This document shows positions 35,099 through 43,325 of a DNA stretch of 64,000 nt, in pieces. A program made the translations under genes and the position numbers. Each line of letters opens with the position of its first letter. The stretch's first letter is position 1. The stretch spans positions 496,001 through 560,000 of the forward strand of contig NZ_CP016353.1 in assembly GCF_002240355.1 (NCBI RefSeq). The letters are read 5' to 3'. This stretch comes from Prauserella marina. GTDB taxonomy: Bacteria > Actinomycetota > Actinomycetes > Mycobacteriales > Pseudonocardiaceae. The notes under the pieces were generated by a model. The model did not search any database and was not told the origin of the DNA. It worked only from the letters and a program-made list of their open reading frames with translations.

Positions 35099-35947
35099 AT
35101 GACGGAGACCTTGCCGTCGCCGGTGCGTGTTCCCACTCCTCGCCACTACGTGATGTGCCCGCCGCGGTTTTTCACCGTCGACTACGCGATCAACCCGTGG
35201 ATGGATCCGGAGCGCCCCGTCGACACCGACCGCGCGATGGCGCAGTGGACCGCGCTGCGTGATCTTTACCTGAGTCTCGGGCACACGGTGGACGTGGTCG
35301 AACCACAGCCGGGGCTGCCGGACATGGTGTTCGCGGCCAACTCGGCGACCGTGCTCGACGGCAGGGTGCTCGGCGCGCGGTTCCGCGCGCGGCAACGCGC
35401 GGCGGAGGCGGAGCACTTCCGCCGCTGGTTCGTCGAGAACGGCTACCGGGACGTCACCATGCCGAGGCGGATCAACGAGGCCGAGGGCGACTTCGCGTGG
35501 ACGGGCTCGTTGCTGCTCGCGGGCACCGGGTTCCGCACCGATCGCGAGGCGCACGCCGAGGCCCAGGAGACGCTCGGCGCCGCGGTCGTTTCGCTGCGGC
35601 TCGTCGACCCCCGCTACTACCACCTCGACACGGCATTGTTCGTGCTCACCGAGGCCACCGAAACCGTGCCTGCCAGCGTCGTCTACTACCCGGACGCCTT
35701 CTCGGCCGGGTCGCGGCGCGTGCTTGAGCGCCTCTTCCCCGGCGCGGTGCTCGCCGAAGAGGCCGACGCCGCGTGCTTCGGCTGCAACGGTGTCTCCGAC
35801 GGACGCAATGTCGTCCTGCCCGTGGAGGCGACCGGGCTCGCCGAGCGGCTTGCCGCCGAGGGCTACGTGCCCCACTTCGTCGACATCTCGGAGTTGCGCA
35901 AGGCAGGCGGGGGCCCGAAGTGCTGCACGATGGAGATCCGCAAGTAG
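35099..35947 (+). CDS. ddaH: Dimethylargininase-like amidinohydrolase
   Basis: 282 residues of the guanidino-modifying (pentein) superfamily, most like NG,NG-dimethylarginine dimethylaminohydrolase, which releases citrulline and dimethylamine. Visible family elements: N-terminal YVMCPPRFFTVDYAINPWMD, substrate-binding MVFAANSATVLDGRVLGARF, the acidic INEAEGDFAWTG, the catalytic-His region RYYHLDTALFVL and the C-terminal nucleophile in GGGPKCCTMEIRK (Cys 275 or 276). The ATG at 35099 matches a leaderless promoter; the frame upstream to 35060 contains that promoter and is not coding. Arginine deiminase or another amidinohydrolase activity cannot be excluded. The divergent Lrp-type regulator supports a role in arginine or methylarginine catabolism. 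Confidence 0.85.
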   Translation: MTETLPSPVRVPTPRHYVMCPPRFFTVDYAINPWMDPERPVDTDRAMAQWTALRDLYLSLGHTVDVVEPQPGLPDMVFAANSATVLDGRVLGARFRARQRAAEAEHFRRWFVENGYRDVTMPRRINEAEGDFAWTGSLLLAGTGFRTDREAHAEAQETLGAAVVSLRLVDPRYYHLDTALFVLTEATETVPASVVYYPDAFSAGSRRVLERLFPGAVLAEEADAACFGCNGVSDGRNVVLPVEATGLAERLAAEGYVPHFVDISELRKAGGGPKCCTMEIRK

Positions 35948-36133
35948 CGGGCTCTCGGCGGGATGGGCGGAAATGACCAACCGACAATTCCGGTAACGCG
36001 TCAATGAGCAATCCCGGTTGCATGTCTCAATTCCGAATCGGCTCCATCGGCTACTCGCATTTCTTGTAACGGCGGGCCTTTGCTCAGCGAATCAGCCCAT
36101 GCCGGAAGCAGTCGGGGGCCAAGGAGCCAGTAG

Positions 36134-37369
36134 ATGACAACATGCCGACTCTGTGGTTCGTCAAACCTGGCCAGCGTAGTGGATCTTGGTGCGACGCCAC
36201 CGTGTGAACGGTTCCTCACGAGCGAACAGCTCGACGAAGAAGAACCGAGCTTTCCCTTGCACCTCAGGGTGTGCACGAGCTGCTGGCTCGCGCAGATCCC
36301 GCCCCTGATCACACCTGAGGAAACGTTCACGGAGTACGCCTATTTCTCGTCGTATTCCCGGTCGTGGGTCGATCACGCGAAGAGTTTCGTCGACGCCGCC
36401 GTCGACCGGCTCGCTCTCGGGCGCGACTCGTTCGTCGTCGAGGTCGCCAGCAACGACGGGTACTTGCTCAAACACGTTGTGCAGCAGGGAATCCGGTGCC
36501 TGGGCATCGAGCCGTCCCGCAACGTCGGCGAGGCCGCCAGGGCCGAAGGCGTCCCGACGTCGACCACCTTCCTGAGCGAGTCGAGCGGTTCCGAGGTCAG
36601 GGACGGGCACGGCCCGGCCGACCTCGTCGTCGCGAACAACGTGTACGCGCACATCCCGGACATCGTCGGTTTCACCAAAGGGCTGCGCGCGCTCGTCGCC
36701 GACGATGGCTGGGTTTCGATCGAGGTGCAGCATCTGCTCACTCTGATCAACAACGTCCAGTACGACACGATCTACCACGAGCACTTCCAGTACTACACGG
36801 TCGAATCGGCGAGGAACGCGCTCGACTCGGGTGGTTTGTCCCTTGTGGACGTCGAACTGCTCGATACGCACGGCGGGTCCATCAGACTGTGGGCGCGTCC
36901 CCGTGAGGTCACCGGTGAGCAGAGCGCTCGGATGGTCGATGTGCTGGAAAAGGAGAAAGCGGCGGGCCTGCACGAGCTCTCCGGATACGCCGACTTCTCG
37001 GCGAACGTCACGAGGGTGCGGCTCGACCTGCTCCGCTTCCTCGTCGCGATGGAGGAGGCCGGTAAGTCGGTCGTCGGCTACGGTGCGCCCGGCAAGGGCA
37101 ACACGCTGCTCAACCACTGCGGAATCCGGACCGATCTCCTGCCGTACACGGTGGATCGCAATCCCTACAAGCACGGCAGGTTCACGCCGGGAACCCGGAT
37201 TCCGGTGCTGCCGCCGGAGCGGATCGCGGCCGACCGGCCCGATTACGTACTCGTGCTTCCGTGGAACCTCAAGGCGGAAATCATGACTCAATTGTCCTAT
37301 GTGGCCGAATGGGGAGGGAAGCTGGTCTTCCCCATTCCGCGACTGGAGATCGTCGAGGTGAACTCGTGA
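36134..37369 (+). CDS. Sugar C-methyltransferase (TylC3/NovU type)
   Basis: 411-residue SAM-dependent enzyme with the three-part layout of nucleotide-sugar C-methyltransferases. The N-terminal zinc-binding part has CRLCGSSNL and RVCTSCWLAQ, the SAM domain has FVVEVASNDGYLLKHVVQQG (about 100-119) and YHEHFQYYTVESARNAL, and the C-terminal domain has VVGYGAPGKGNTLLNHCGI. These enzymes add a methyl branch to a 4-keto or 3-keto sugar nucleotide. AAGGAG lies 7 bases before the ATG. It opens a ten-gene plus-strand operon; the next gene overlaps by four bases. The 186-base upstream region is less GC-rich and probably carries the operon promoter, but no clear hexamers were found. Confidence 0.85.
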   Translation: MTTCRLCGSSNLASVVDLGATPPCERFLTSEQLDEEEPSFPLHLRVCTSCWLAQIPPLITPEETFTEYAYFSSYSRSWVDHAKSFVDAAVDRLALGRDSFVVEVASNDGYLLKHVVQQGIRCLGIEPSRNVGEAARAEGVPTSTTFLSESSGSEVRDGHGPADLVVANNVYAHIPDIVGFTKGLRALVADDGWVSIEVQHLLTLINNVQYDTIYHEHFQYYTVESARNALDSGGLSLVDVELLDTHGGSIRLWARPREVTGEQSARMVDVLEKEKAAGLHELSGYADFSANVTRVRLDLLRFLVAMEEAGKSVVGYGAPGKGNTLLNHCGIRTDLLPYTVDRNPYKHGRFTPGTRIPVLPPERIAADRPDYVLVLPWNLKAEIMTQLSYVAEWGGKLVFPIPRLEIVEVNS

Positions 37370-38160
37370 AGGTCGTGCTCTTCTGTGGCGGTTACGGAAT
37401 GCGGATGCGGGGCGGCGTCGCCGGAGATGCCCCCAAGCCCATGCAGATGGTCGGCCCCCGGCCGCTGATCTGGCATGTGATGCGCTACTACGCGCACTTC
37501 GGGCACACCGAGTTCGTTCTGTGCCTCGGGTACGGTGCGCACCACATCAAGGACTTCTTCCTGCACTACGAGGAGACTGCGTCCAACGACTTCGTCTTGC
37601 GACGCGGCAAGGCCGAGCTGCTGTCGACGGACATCTCGGACTGGTCGATCTCGTTCGTGCAGACCGGAATCGAGTCGGCCATCGGGGAACGGCTGCGCCG
37701 GGTTCGCGAACACCTCGACGGCGACGAGATGTTCCTCGCCAACTACGCCGACGTGCTCACCGACGCCCCGCTGCCCGACATGATCGAACGATTCGAGGCG
37801 TCGTCGGCGGGTGCCTCGATGATGGTGGTTCCACCGCAATCGTCTTTCCACTGCGTCGAACTCGGGGAGGGCGGCGTCGTCGGCGCCATCACGGCGGTGA
37901 GCGAGATGCCGCTGTGGGAAAACGGCGGTTACTTCGTGCTGCGACAGGAGATCTTCGACCACATTCCCGAAGGCGGAGACCTCGTCGCCGACGGCTGCGC
38001 GGAACTCGCCAAGCGGGGCAATCTGCTCGCCTATCCCTATCGAGGGTTCTGGAAGCCGACCGACACCGTCAAGGAACGGTTCGCGCTCGACGAATCCTAC
38101 GCGCGAGGAGACCGTCCGTGGGCGGTATGGGAACGGCAGGAAAGGGCGCGAACCGCGTGA
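37366..38160 (+). CDS. Sugar-1-phosphate cytidylyltransferase-like nucleotidyltransferase (RfbF type)
   Basis: 264 residues of the RfbF/RmlA nucleotidyltransferase fold. It starts KVVLFCGGYGMRMRG (signature loop), then KPMQMVGPRPLIWHVMRYYA, SFVQTGIESAIGERLRRVRE and the C-terminal GFWKPTDTVKERFALDESYA; the order and spacing match glucose-1-phosphate cytidylyltransferases. It should activate a hexose-1-phosphate, probably glucose, to a CDP-sugar. A CDP-glucose 4,6-dehydratase, the normal partner, is not recognised in the window, so substrate and product remain open. GTG start overlaps the previous stop as GTGA. Confidence 0.8.
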   Translation: MKVVLFCGGYGMRMRGGVAGDAPKPMQMVGPRPLIWHVMRYYAHFGHTEFVLCLGYGAHHIKDFFLHYEETASNDFVLRRGKAELLSTDISDWSISFVQTGIESAIGERLRRVREHLDGDEMFLANYADVLTDAPLPDMIERFEASSAGASMMVVPPQSSFHCVELGEGGVVGAITAVSEMPLWENGGYFVLRQEIFDHIPEGGDLVADGCAELAKRGNLLAYPYRGFWKPTDTVKERFALDESYARGDRPWAVWERQERARTA

Positions 38161-38804
38161 TCGCACTGACCGGCCGCCCACTGCGGAGGATTGTCGCGCT
38201 CGGGGCGCATTGCGACGACATCGCCATCGGAGCGGGTGGCACGCTGCTCGCGTTGTGCTCGGCGAATCCGGGAATCACCGTCGACACGCTTGTGCTCTCA
38301 GGGGGAGGTGGTGAGCGGGAGGCCGAGGAACTGGCCGCGCTCACCGCGTTCTGTGGTGGTGCGACGCTGAACCTGACCGTGCTCAAGCTCCCCGACGGCC
38401 GCCTGCCCGCGCATTGGGACGAGGCCAAGTCCGCCGTCGAGGAACTGCGGGCCCGCACCGAACCGGACCTCGTGCTCGCTCCCCACGGAGGGGACGCGCA
38501 CCAGGATCACCGGGGTCTTGCCCAGCTCGTCCCCACGGTTTTCCGCGACCATCTCGTGTTCGGCTACGAGATCGTGAAGTGGGACGGCGACTTGACGACC
38601 CCGACCGCGTACCAACCGCTGACGGCCGAACTGGCCGAGGAAAAAATCCGGTTGCTGCAACAGCATTATCCGTCCCAGCGACATCGTCCTTGGTATGACC
38701 GCGAAGCGTTTCTCGGGCTGGCCCGGATTCGCGGCATCGAATGTCAGCGGCGATACGCCGAGGGCTTCCACGTTCGAAAGCTCGTCGTCGACCTGGAGGG
38801 TTGA
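38157..38804 (+). CDS. PIG-L-family deacetylase
   Basis: 215-residue zinc-dependent N-deacetylase of the PIG-L/LmbE family. Metal-binding motifs are LGAHCDDIAIGAGGTLL (AHCDD in place of the usual AHPDD) and APHGGDAHQDHRGLAQ. Known members act on N-acetylglucosaminyl conjugates such as mycothiol or GPI precursors. Inside this operon it more likely deacetylates an amino sugar, either as sugar nucleotide or on the lipid-linked unit. GTG start overlaps the upstream stop by four bases. Confidence 0.85.
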   Translation: MIALTGRPLRRIVALGAHCDDIAIGAGGTLLALCSANPGITVDTLVLSGGGGEREAEELAALTAFCGGATLNLTVLKLPDGRLPAHWDEAKSAVEELRARTEPDLVLAPHGGDAHQDHRGLAQLVPTVFRDHLVFGYEIVKWDGDLTTPTAYQPLTAELAEEKIRLLQQHYPSQRHRPWYDREAFLGLARIRGIECQRRYAEGFHVRKLVVDLEG

Positions 38805-38807
38805 TCA

Positions 38808-39830
38808 GTGCGCGTTCTGCTGACCGGACACAAGGGTTATCTGGGGACCGTCATGGCGCCGGTGCTCGCGGCGGCGGGTCACGAGGTCGTCGGTCTCGAT
38901 TCGGGTCTCTTCGAGGAATGCCTGCTCGGCCCCGCGCCGGTCGAGCCGCCAGGGCACCTCGTCGACCTTCGCGACGTGACCCCCGACCTTGTGCAGGGCA
39001 TCGACGCCGTCGTGCACCTCGCGGCACTGTCGAACGACCCGCTCGGCTCACTCGCGCCCCAGCTCACCTACGACATCAACCAGCACGCTTCGGTGCGGCT
39101 GGCGAGGCTGGCGAAGGAAGCGGGCGTCAGCAGGTTCCTCTACGCCTCGACCTGCTCCGTCTACGGCGCCGCCAACGCGCACGCGCTGGTCGACGAGGAC
39201 GCGCCACTGCGCCCGGTGACCCCGTACGCGGAGTCGAAGGTGCGCGTGGAAGAGGAGGTGCACGGGCTCGCCGACAGCGACTTCACCCCGGTTTTCCTCC
39301 GCAATGCCACCGCGTTCGGCTTCTCGCCTCGCCTGCGTGCCGACATCGTGCTCAACAATCTCGTCGGGCACGCGTACCTCTCGGGAAAGGTGCTCGTGCT
39401 CTCCGACGGCACGCCGTGGCGGCCACTCGTGCACGCGAAGGACATCGCGGCGGCCTTCACCGCGGCGCTCAGCGCGGACAGGAATGCGGTGCACGCCAAG
39501 GCGTTCAATATCGGTACCGAACGCAACAACCTCACGGTCGCGCAGATCGCGGGCAAGGTGGTCGAGGCCGTTCCAGGATCGGAGCTCGTCATCACGGGGG
39601 AGACCGGTGCCGACCCCCGGTCCTATCGCGTCGACTTTTCCCGCTTCCGCGACGCCGTCGGCTTCGACTGCGAGTGGAGCGTCAAAGCGGGCGCCGTCGA
39701 ACTGGTGGATGCCTACCAGCGGTTCGGCCTGACCTCAGGCCGGTTCGAACAGCGGTACACCAGGCTGGCCTGGTTGAAATCCCGCACGAACGCGGGCGGT
39801 ATCGACGAGTCACTGCGGCGGCGGTCGTGA
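38808..39830 (+). CDS. NAD(P)-dependent epimerase/dehydratase (extended SDR)
   Basis: 340 residues. Rossmann motif GHKGYLG near the N-terminus (7-13), AALSNDPLG, catalytic STCSVYG and YAESK (Tyr-x3-Lys). The C-terminal part includes GTPWRPLVHAKDIAAAF, the usual substrate-binding stretch of nucleotide-sugar SDRs. It may be an epimerase, 4-ketoreductase or dehydratase; the sequence alone does not decide. The start GTG comes 3 bases after the PIG-L gene, and a four-base overlap links it to the next gene. Confidence 0.85.
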   Translation: MRVLLTGHKGYLGTVMAPVLAAAGHEVVGLDSGLFEECLLGPAPVEPPGHLVDLRDVTPDLVQGIDAVVHLAALSNDPLGSLAPQLTYDINQHASVRLARLAKEAGVSRFLYASTCSVYGAANAHALVDEDAPLRPVTPYAESKVRVEEEVHGLADSDFTPVFLRNATAFGFSPRLRADIVLNNLVGHAYLSGKVLVLSDGTPWRPLVHAKDIAAAFTAALSADRNAVHAKAFNIGTERNNLTVAQIAGKVVEAVPGSELVITGETGADPRSYRVDFSRFRDAVGFDCEWSVKAGAVELVDAYQRFGLTSGRFEQRYTRLAWLKSRTNAGGIDESLRRRS

Positions 39831-41101
39831 CCGATGCGGGCGCCGACATGCACGCTCTCGTCGAGCGGCTGTATCCGTTGTGCCGCAGCATCACCGGCGA
39901 TGGTGTGCGGGCGACGCTCGACATCATCGGCGAGTACCTTCCGCTGACGCGACACGAGGTACCGACCGGAACACCGGTTCTCGACTGGACCGTCCCCGAG
40001 GAGTGGAACATCAGCGGCGCCTACATCGCGACCGCCGACGGCAGGCGGGTGGTGGACCTCGCCGATTCCTCCCTGCACGTCGTGAGCTACAGCGTTCCCA
40101 TCGCGGAGACCATGAGCCTCGACGAACTGCGGCCACACTTGCACACTCTGCCCGAACATCCCTCGTGGATTCCGTACCGCACCAGCTACTACGCGAGGGA
40201 GTGGGGATTCTGCCTCCCCCACGACACCCTGACCTCGCTCGCGGAAGGCGAATACGAGGTCCGGATCGATTCCACATTGGAGGAAGGGCACCTCAGCTAT
40301 GCCGAGCACGTGGTCGAAGGCGCCGTGGCCGACGAGGTCATCGTGTCCTGCCACGTGTGTCATCCCTCGCTCGCCAACGACAACCTCGCCGGTATCGCGG
40401 TCGCGGTTCAGCTCGCACGTGCTCTCGCCGAAACCGGGACGCACTACACGTACCGGTTTCTCTTCATTCCCGGCACGATCGGGTCGATCACCTGGCTCGC
40501 ACGCAACCGCCAACGGCTCGACGTCGTCAAGCATGGTCTGGTGCTCGCCTGCGCGGGCGACCGCGGTGCGTTGACCTACAAGAGAAGCAGGCGGGGCAAC
40601 GCCGAAATCGACAGGGTCGTCGAGTACGTACTTCGCGAGGGCGACCGGCCGCACACGCTCGTCGACTTCTCGCCCTACGGCTACGACGAACGCCAGTTCT
40701 GCTCGCCTGGCTTCGACCTCGGGGTCGGCTCGCTCACCAGAACTCCCTACGCGGGCTACCCCGAGTACCACACCTCTGCCGACAACCCGGGCTTCGTCAC
40801 CCCTGCCGCCATGGCCGACACCCTCGGTGCCTGCCTGGAGGCGTTCGGTGTTCTTGACCGCAACCGCCGCTACGTCAACCTGAGCCCGTTCGGCGAACCG
40901 CAGCTCGGCAGGCGAGGGTTGTACGAATCGCTGGGAGGGCGCAGCGACGCGAAACAGGCGCAACTGGCCATGTTGTGGGTACTGAACCTCTCCGACGGCG
41001 AGCACACGCTGCTCGACATCGCCGAGCGGTCGGGCTTGCCGTTCGAAACCCTCGTCGTCGCCGCCGACGCGTTGCGCGCCGCCGGCCTGCTCAAGGAGTG
41101 A
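39827..41101 (+). CDS. DUF4910-type aminopeptidase-like hydrolase
   Basis: 424 residues with the layout of DUF4910 proteins: an N-terminal domain with PEEWNISGAYIA, an M28-like zinc-hydrolase core (VIVSCHVCHPSLANDNLAGI, with likely ligands His, Asp; later YHTSADNPGFV) and a C-terminal winged-helix-like segment of about 80 residues. The family often occurs in polysaccharide and glycoside clusters, where its substrate is not established. It could cleave an amide from an aminoacyl- or acylamino-sugar. The GTG at 39827 overlaps the SDR stop; the longer open frame from 38741 overlaps the SDR gene and is noncoding. The next gene starts 5 bases after its stop. Confidence 0.75.
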   Translation: MTDAGADMHALVERLYPLCRSITGDGVRATLDIIGEYLPLTRHEVPTGTPVLDWTVPEEWNISGAYIATADGRRVVDLADSSLHVVSYSVPIAETMSLDELRPHLHTLPEHPSWIPYRTSYYAREWGFCLPHDTLTSLAEGEYEVRIDSTLEEGHLSYAEHVVEGAVADEVIVSCHVCHPSLANDNLAGIAVAVQLARALAETGTHYTYRFLFIPGTIGSITWLARNRQRLDVVKHGLVLACAGDRGALTYKRSRRGNAEIDRVVEYVLREGDRPHTLVDFSPYGYDERQFCSPGFDLGVGSLTRTPYAGYPEYHTSADNPGFVTPAAMADTLGACLEAFGVLDRNRRYVNLSPFGEPQLGRRGLYESLGGRSDAKQAQLAMLWVLNLSDGEHTLLDIAERSGLPFETLVVAADALRAAGLLKE

Positions 41102-41106
41102 GGCCG

Positions 41107-42384
41107 TTGGCGAACGTGCGTGACCGGGCGAGCGGTACCAGCGGGCTCCGTGCCATGGCCGGCAGGTTGAGCTGGGGTCTGGCCGACCAAGCGGTATCGA
41201 GCCTCACCAATTTTGCCGTCGGTATCTTCGTCGCGCGCTCGCTGGGCGTCACCGCGTTCGGAATATTCAGTCTCGCCTGGGTCACCTACGGCGTGCTCGT
41301 CAACGTGTCCAGAGGACTGGCGACCGACCCGCTCGTGGTGCGCTTCAGCGGTGTCGACCCTCGTCGGTGGCGTGCCGCCGTCGCGCAGTCATCGGGTACC
41401 GCGCTGGCGGTCGGTTCGGCATCCGGTGCGCTGAGCGTGCTGGTAGGGCTCGTCGTGCCAGGCCCGCTCGGATCCGCCTTCGTCGCGCTCGGTGTCGTAC
41501 TCCCAGCGCTGTTGACGCAGGACAGCTGGCGCTACGCGTTCTTCGCCTCGGGTCAAGGCTGCAAGGCGTTCACGAACGACATCGTGTGGGCGATCGCGCT
41601 CGTGCCCGCGCTGATGCTGGCCGCGCGAACGGGAAGCGTCGTGGCCTTCTTGCTGGCCTGGGGGCTTTCCAGCGCCGTAGCCGCGTGCTACGGCTGCGTG
41701 CAGACCGGCATGATCCCCCGGATCGGCGGCGTTCGCCCGTGGCTACGCGACCATCGCGACCTCGGTTTCCGTTACCTCGTCGAGAACGTCAGCAACAGTG
41801 GGGGTTCCCAGCTCCGCATGTACGGGCTGGGCGCCATTTCCGGGCTCGCCGACGTCGGCACCGTCAGGGGAGCAGAGCTGCTGCTCGGTCCCTTCCTTGC
41901 CGTCCTCATGGGACTGTCGCTCGCCACCGTCGCCGAGGCGGCGAGGGTGCGCCGCAGCGCGCCACACCGGCTGCGCCTGTTCTGCCTGCTACTCGGAACA
42001 GGGCAGGCCGCCGCGGCGACGATGTGGGGACTGGCGTTGTTGCTGCTTGTTCCCGACCACGTCGGTGAGTACCTGCTCGGTTCGGTGTGGGAATCGGCAT
42101 CGGCACTCATCGTTCCCGCGACGCTTTCCGTTGTCGCCGCGAGCTTCTTCACGGGCGCGGCGGCCGGTCTGCGGGCACTCGGCGCCGCACGAAGGAGCCT
42201 GCGCTCCCAGTTGCTGGCTTCCTCGCTGTATGTCACGGGAGGGTTGCTCGGCGCATGGGCCGGAGGTGCGCTCGGCTCGGCGTGGGGTGTCGCCGCCGCA
42301 AACGTACTCGGCGCGCTCGTGTGGTGGATCCAGCTCGGCCGAGGGCTACGCGAGCATCAACCGGAGGAGATGAGAACGCCATGA
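41107..42384 (+). CDS. Wzx-like polysaccharide flippase
   Basis: Predicted polytopic membrane protein of 425 residues with about 12 helices and a short charged N-terminus. Early features (GRLSWGLADQAVSSLTNFAV, then FVARSLGVTAFGIFSLAWV) are typical of the MATE/Wzx/PST transporter superfamily, which flips lipid-linked oligosaccharides. I choose the TTG at 41107 because AAGGAG lies 8 bases upstream. The GTG at 41098, overlapping the previous stop, is too close to that site. Its presence beside glycosyltransferases and the Wzy and Wzz homologues of the convergent operon supports a Wzx role. Confidence 0.8.
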   Translation: MANVRDRASGTSGLRAMAGRLSWGLADQAVSSLTNFAVGIFVARSLGVTAFGIFSLAWVTYGVLVNVSRGLATDPLVVRFSGVDPRRWRAAVAQSSGTALAVGSASGALSVLVGLVVPGPLGSAFVALGVVLPALLTQDSWRYAFFASGQGCKAFTNDIVWAIALVPALMLAARTGSVVAFLLAWGLSSAVAACYGCVQTGMIPRIGGVRPWLRDHRDLGFRYLVENVSNSGGSQLRMYGLGAISGLADVGTVRGAELLLGPFLAVLMGLSLATVAEAARVRRSAPHRLRLFCLLLGTGQAAAATMWGLALLLLVPDHVGEYLLGSVWESASALIVPATLSVVAASFFTGAAAGLRALGAARRSLRSQLLASSLYVTGGLLGAWAGGALGSAWGVAAANVLGALVWWIQLGRGLREHQPEEMRTP

Positions 42385-43325
42385 CCAGCTCACCCAGGTT
42401 GAGCATCGGGCTACCGGTCTACAACGGAGCCGAATACCTAGCCGAATCGTTCGACGCGCTGCTCGGACAGACCTACGGCGATTTCGAATTGATCGTGTCC
42501 GACAACGCCTCGACAGACGAGACCGAATCGATTTGCAGGGAGTACGCGGCGAGCGACGACCGGATCCGTTACCTGAGACTGCCGAGGAACATCGGCGCGG
42601 CGCCCAATCACAACCTCGTACTCGCCGAAGCGAGTGGATCACTGTTCAAATGGGCTTCGCACGACGATCTCTATGCGAGGGAACTGTTGCGGCGCTGTGT
42701 CGACGTGCTCGACGAAAGGGCGGACATCATCCTCGCGCACTCGTGGAACGCCATCATCGATCCACAATCGACGGTGACCCAGCCCGTCGAGTACCGGCTC
42801 GCGACCGACTCTCCCTCGGCGCCGGAGCGGTTCAGGAGCCTGCTGTTCGAACCGGGAGGCGACGATTTCTACGGTGTGATCCGTACCGACGTGTTGCGCA
42901 AGGTCACCCCGCACGGGAGCTATCACCACGCGGACAGGACATTCGTCGCGGAACTCTCGCTGCACGGGCCGTTCCACCAGGTACCCGAGCTGCTGTATTT
43001 CCGGCGCGATCATCCGACGAGGGCGGAACGAGCCAACCCCACCGCGCGGTCACGGTGCGTCAATCTCGATCCGGTGAGGGCTGACCGGATAAGGCACCCC
43101 ACGCCGAGGTTGTACGCGGAGTACGTGTGGGGATTCCACAACGCGATCCGCAAGGCACCTTTGTCCATAGTGGAGCGCAGGGAGTGCTACCAGCATCTGC
43201 TTTCCTGGCTTGCCAGCAGGAGCAGGCCGGGTGCGACACAGCGGGTCGAGGACAGGCAGCCGGGCACGCCGGCCGCGGTGAGTGTGGCCGACCTCGTCGC
43301 CGGCAAGGCAGGGAGGTCTTCGTGA
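42381..43325 (+). CDS. Family 2 glycosyltransferase
   Basis: 314 residues with a GT-A fold: LSIGLPVYNGAEYLAESFDA at the N-terminus, nucleotide-binding LIVSDNASTDETESICREYA and a metal-binding ASHDDLYARELL in place of DXD. Donor and acceptor are unknown. It presumably adds one residue of the repeat unit on the cytoplasmic face. ATG overlaps the flippase stop as ATGA, and its own stop overlaps the next gene as GTGA. Confidence 0.88.
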   Translation: MTSSPRLSIGLPVYNGAEYLAESFDALLGQTYGDFELIVSDNASTDETESICREYAASDDRIRYLRLPRNIGAAPNHNLVLAEASGSLFKWASHDDLYARELLRRCVDVLDERADIILAHSWNAIIDPQSTVTQPVEYRLATDSPSAPERFRSLLFEPGGDDFYGVIRTDVLRKVTPHGSYHHADRTFVAELSLHGPFHQVPELLYFRRDHPTRAERANPTARSRCVNLDPVRADRIRHPTPRLYAEYVWGFHNAIRKAPLSIVERRECYQHLLSWLASRSRPGATQRVEDRQPGTPAAVSVADLVAGKAGRSS

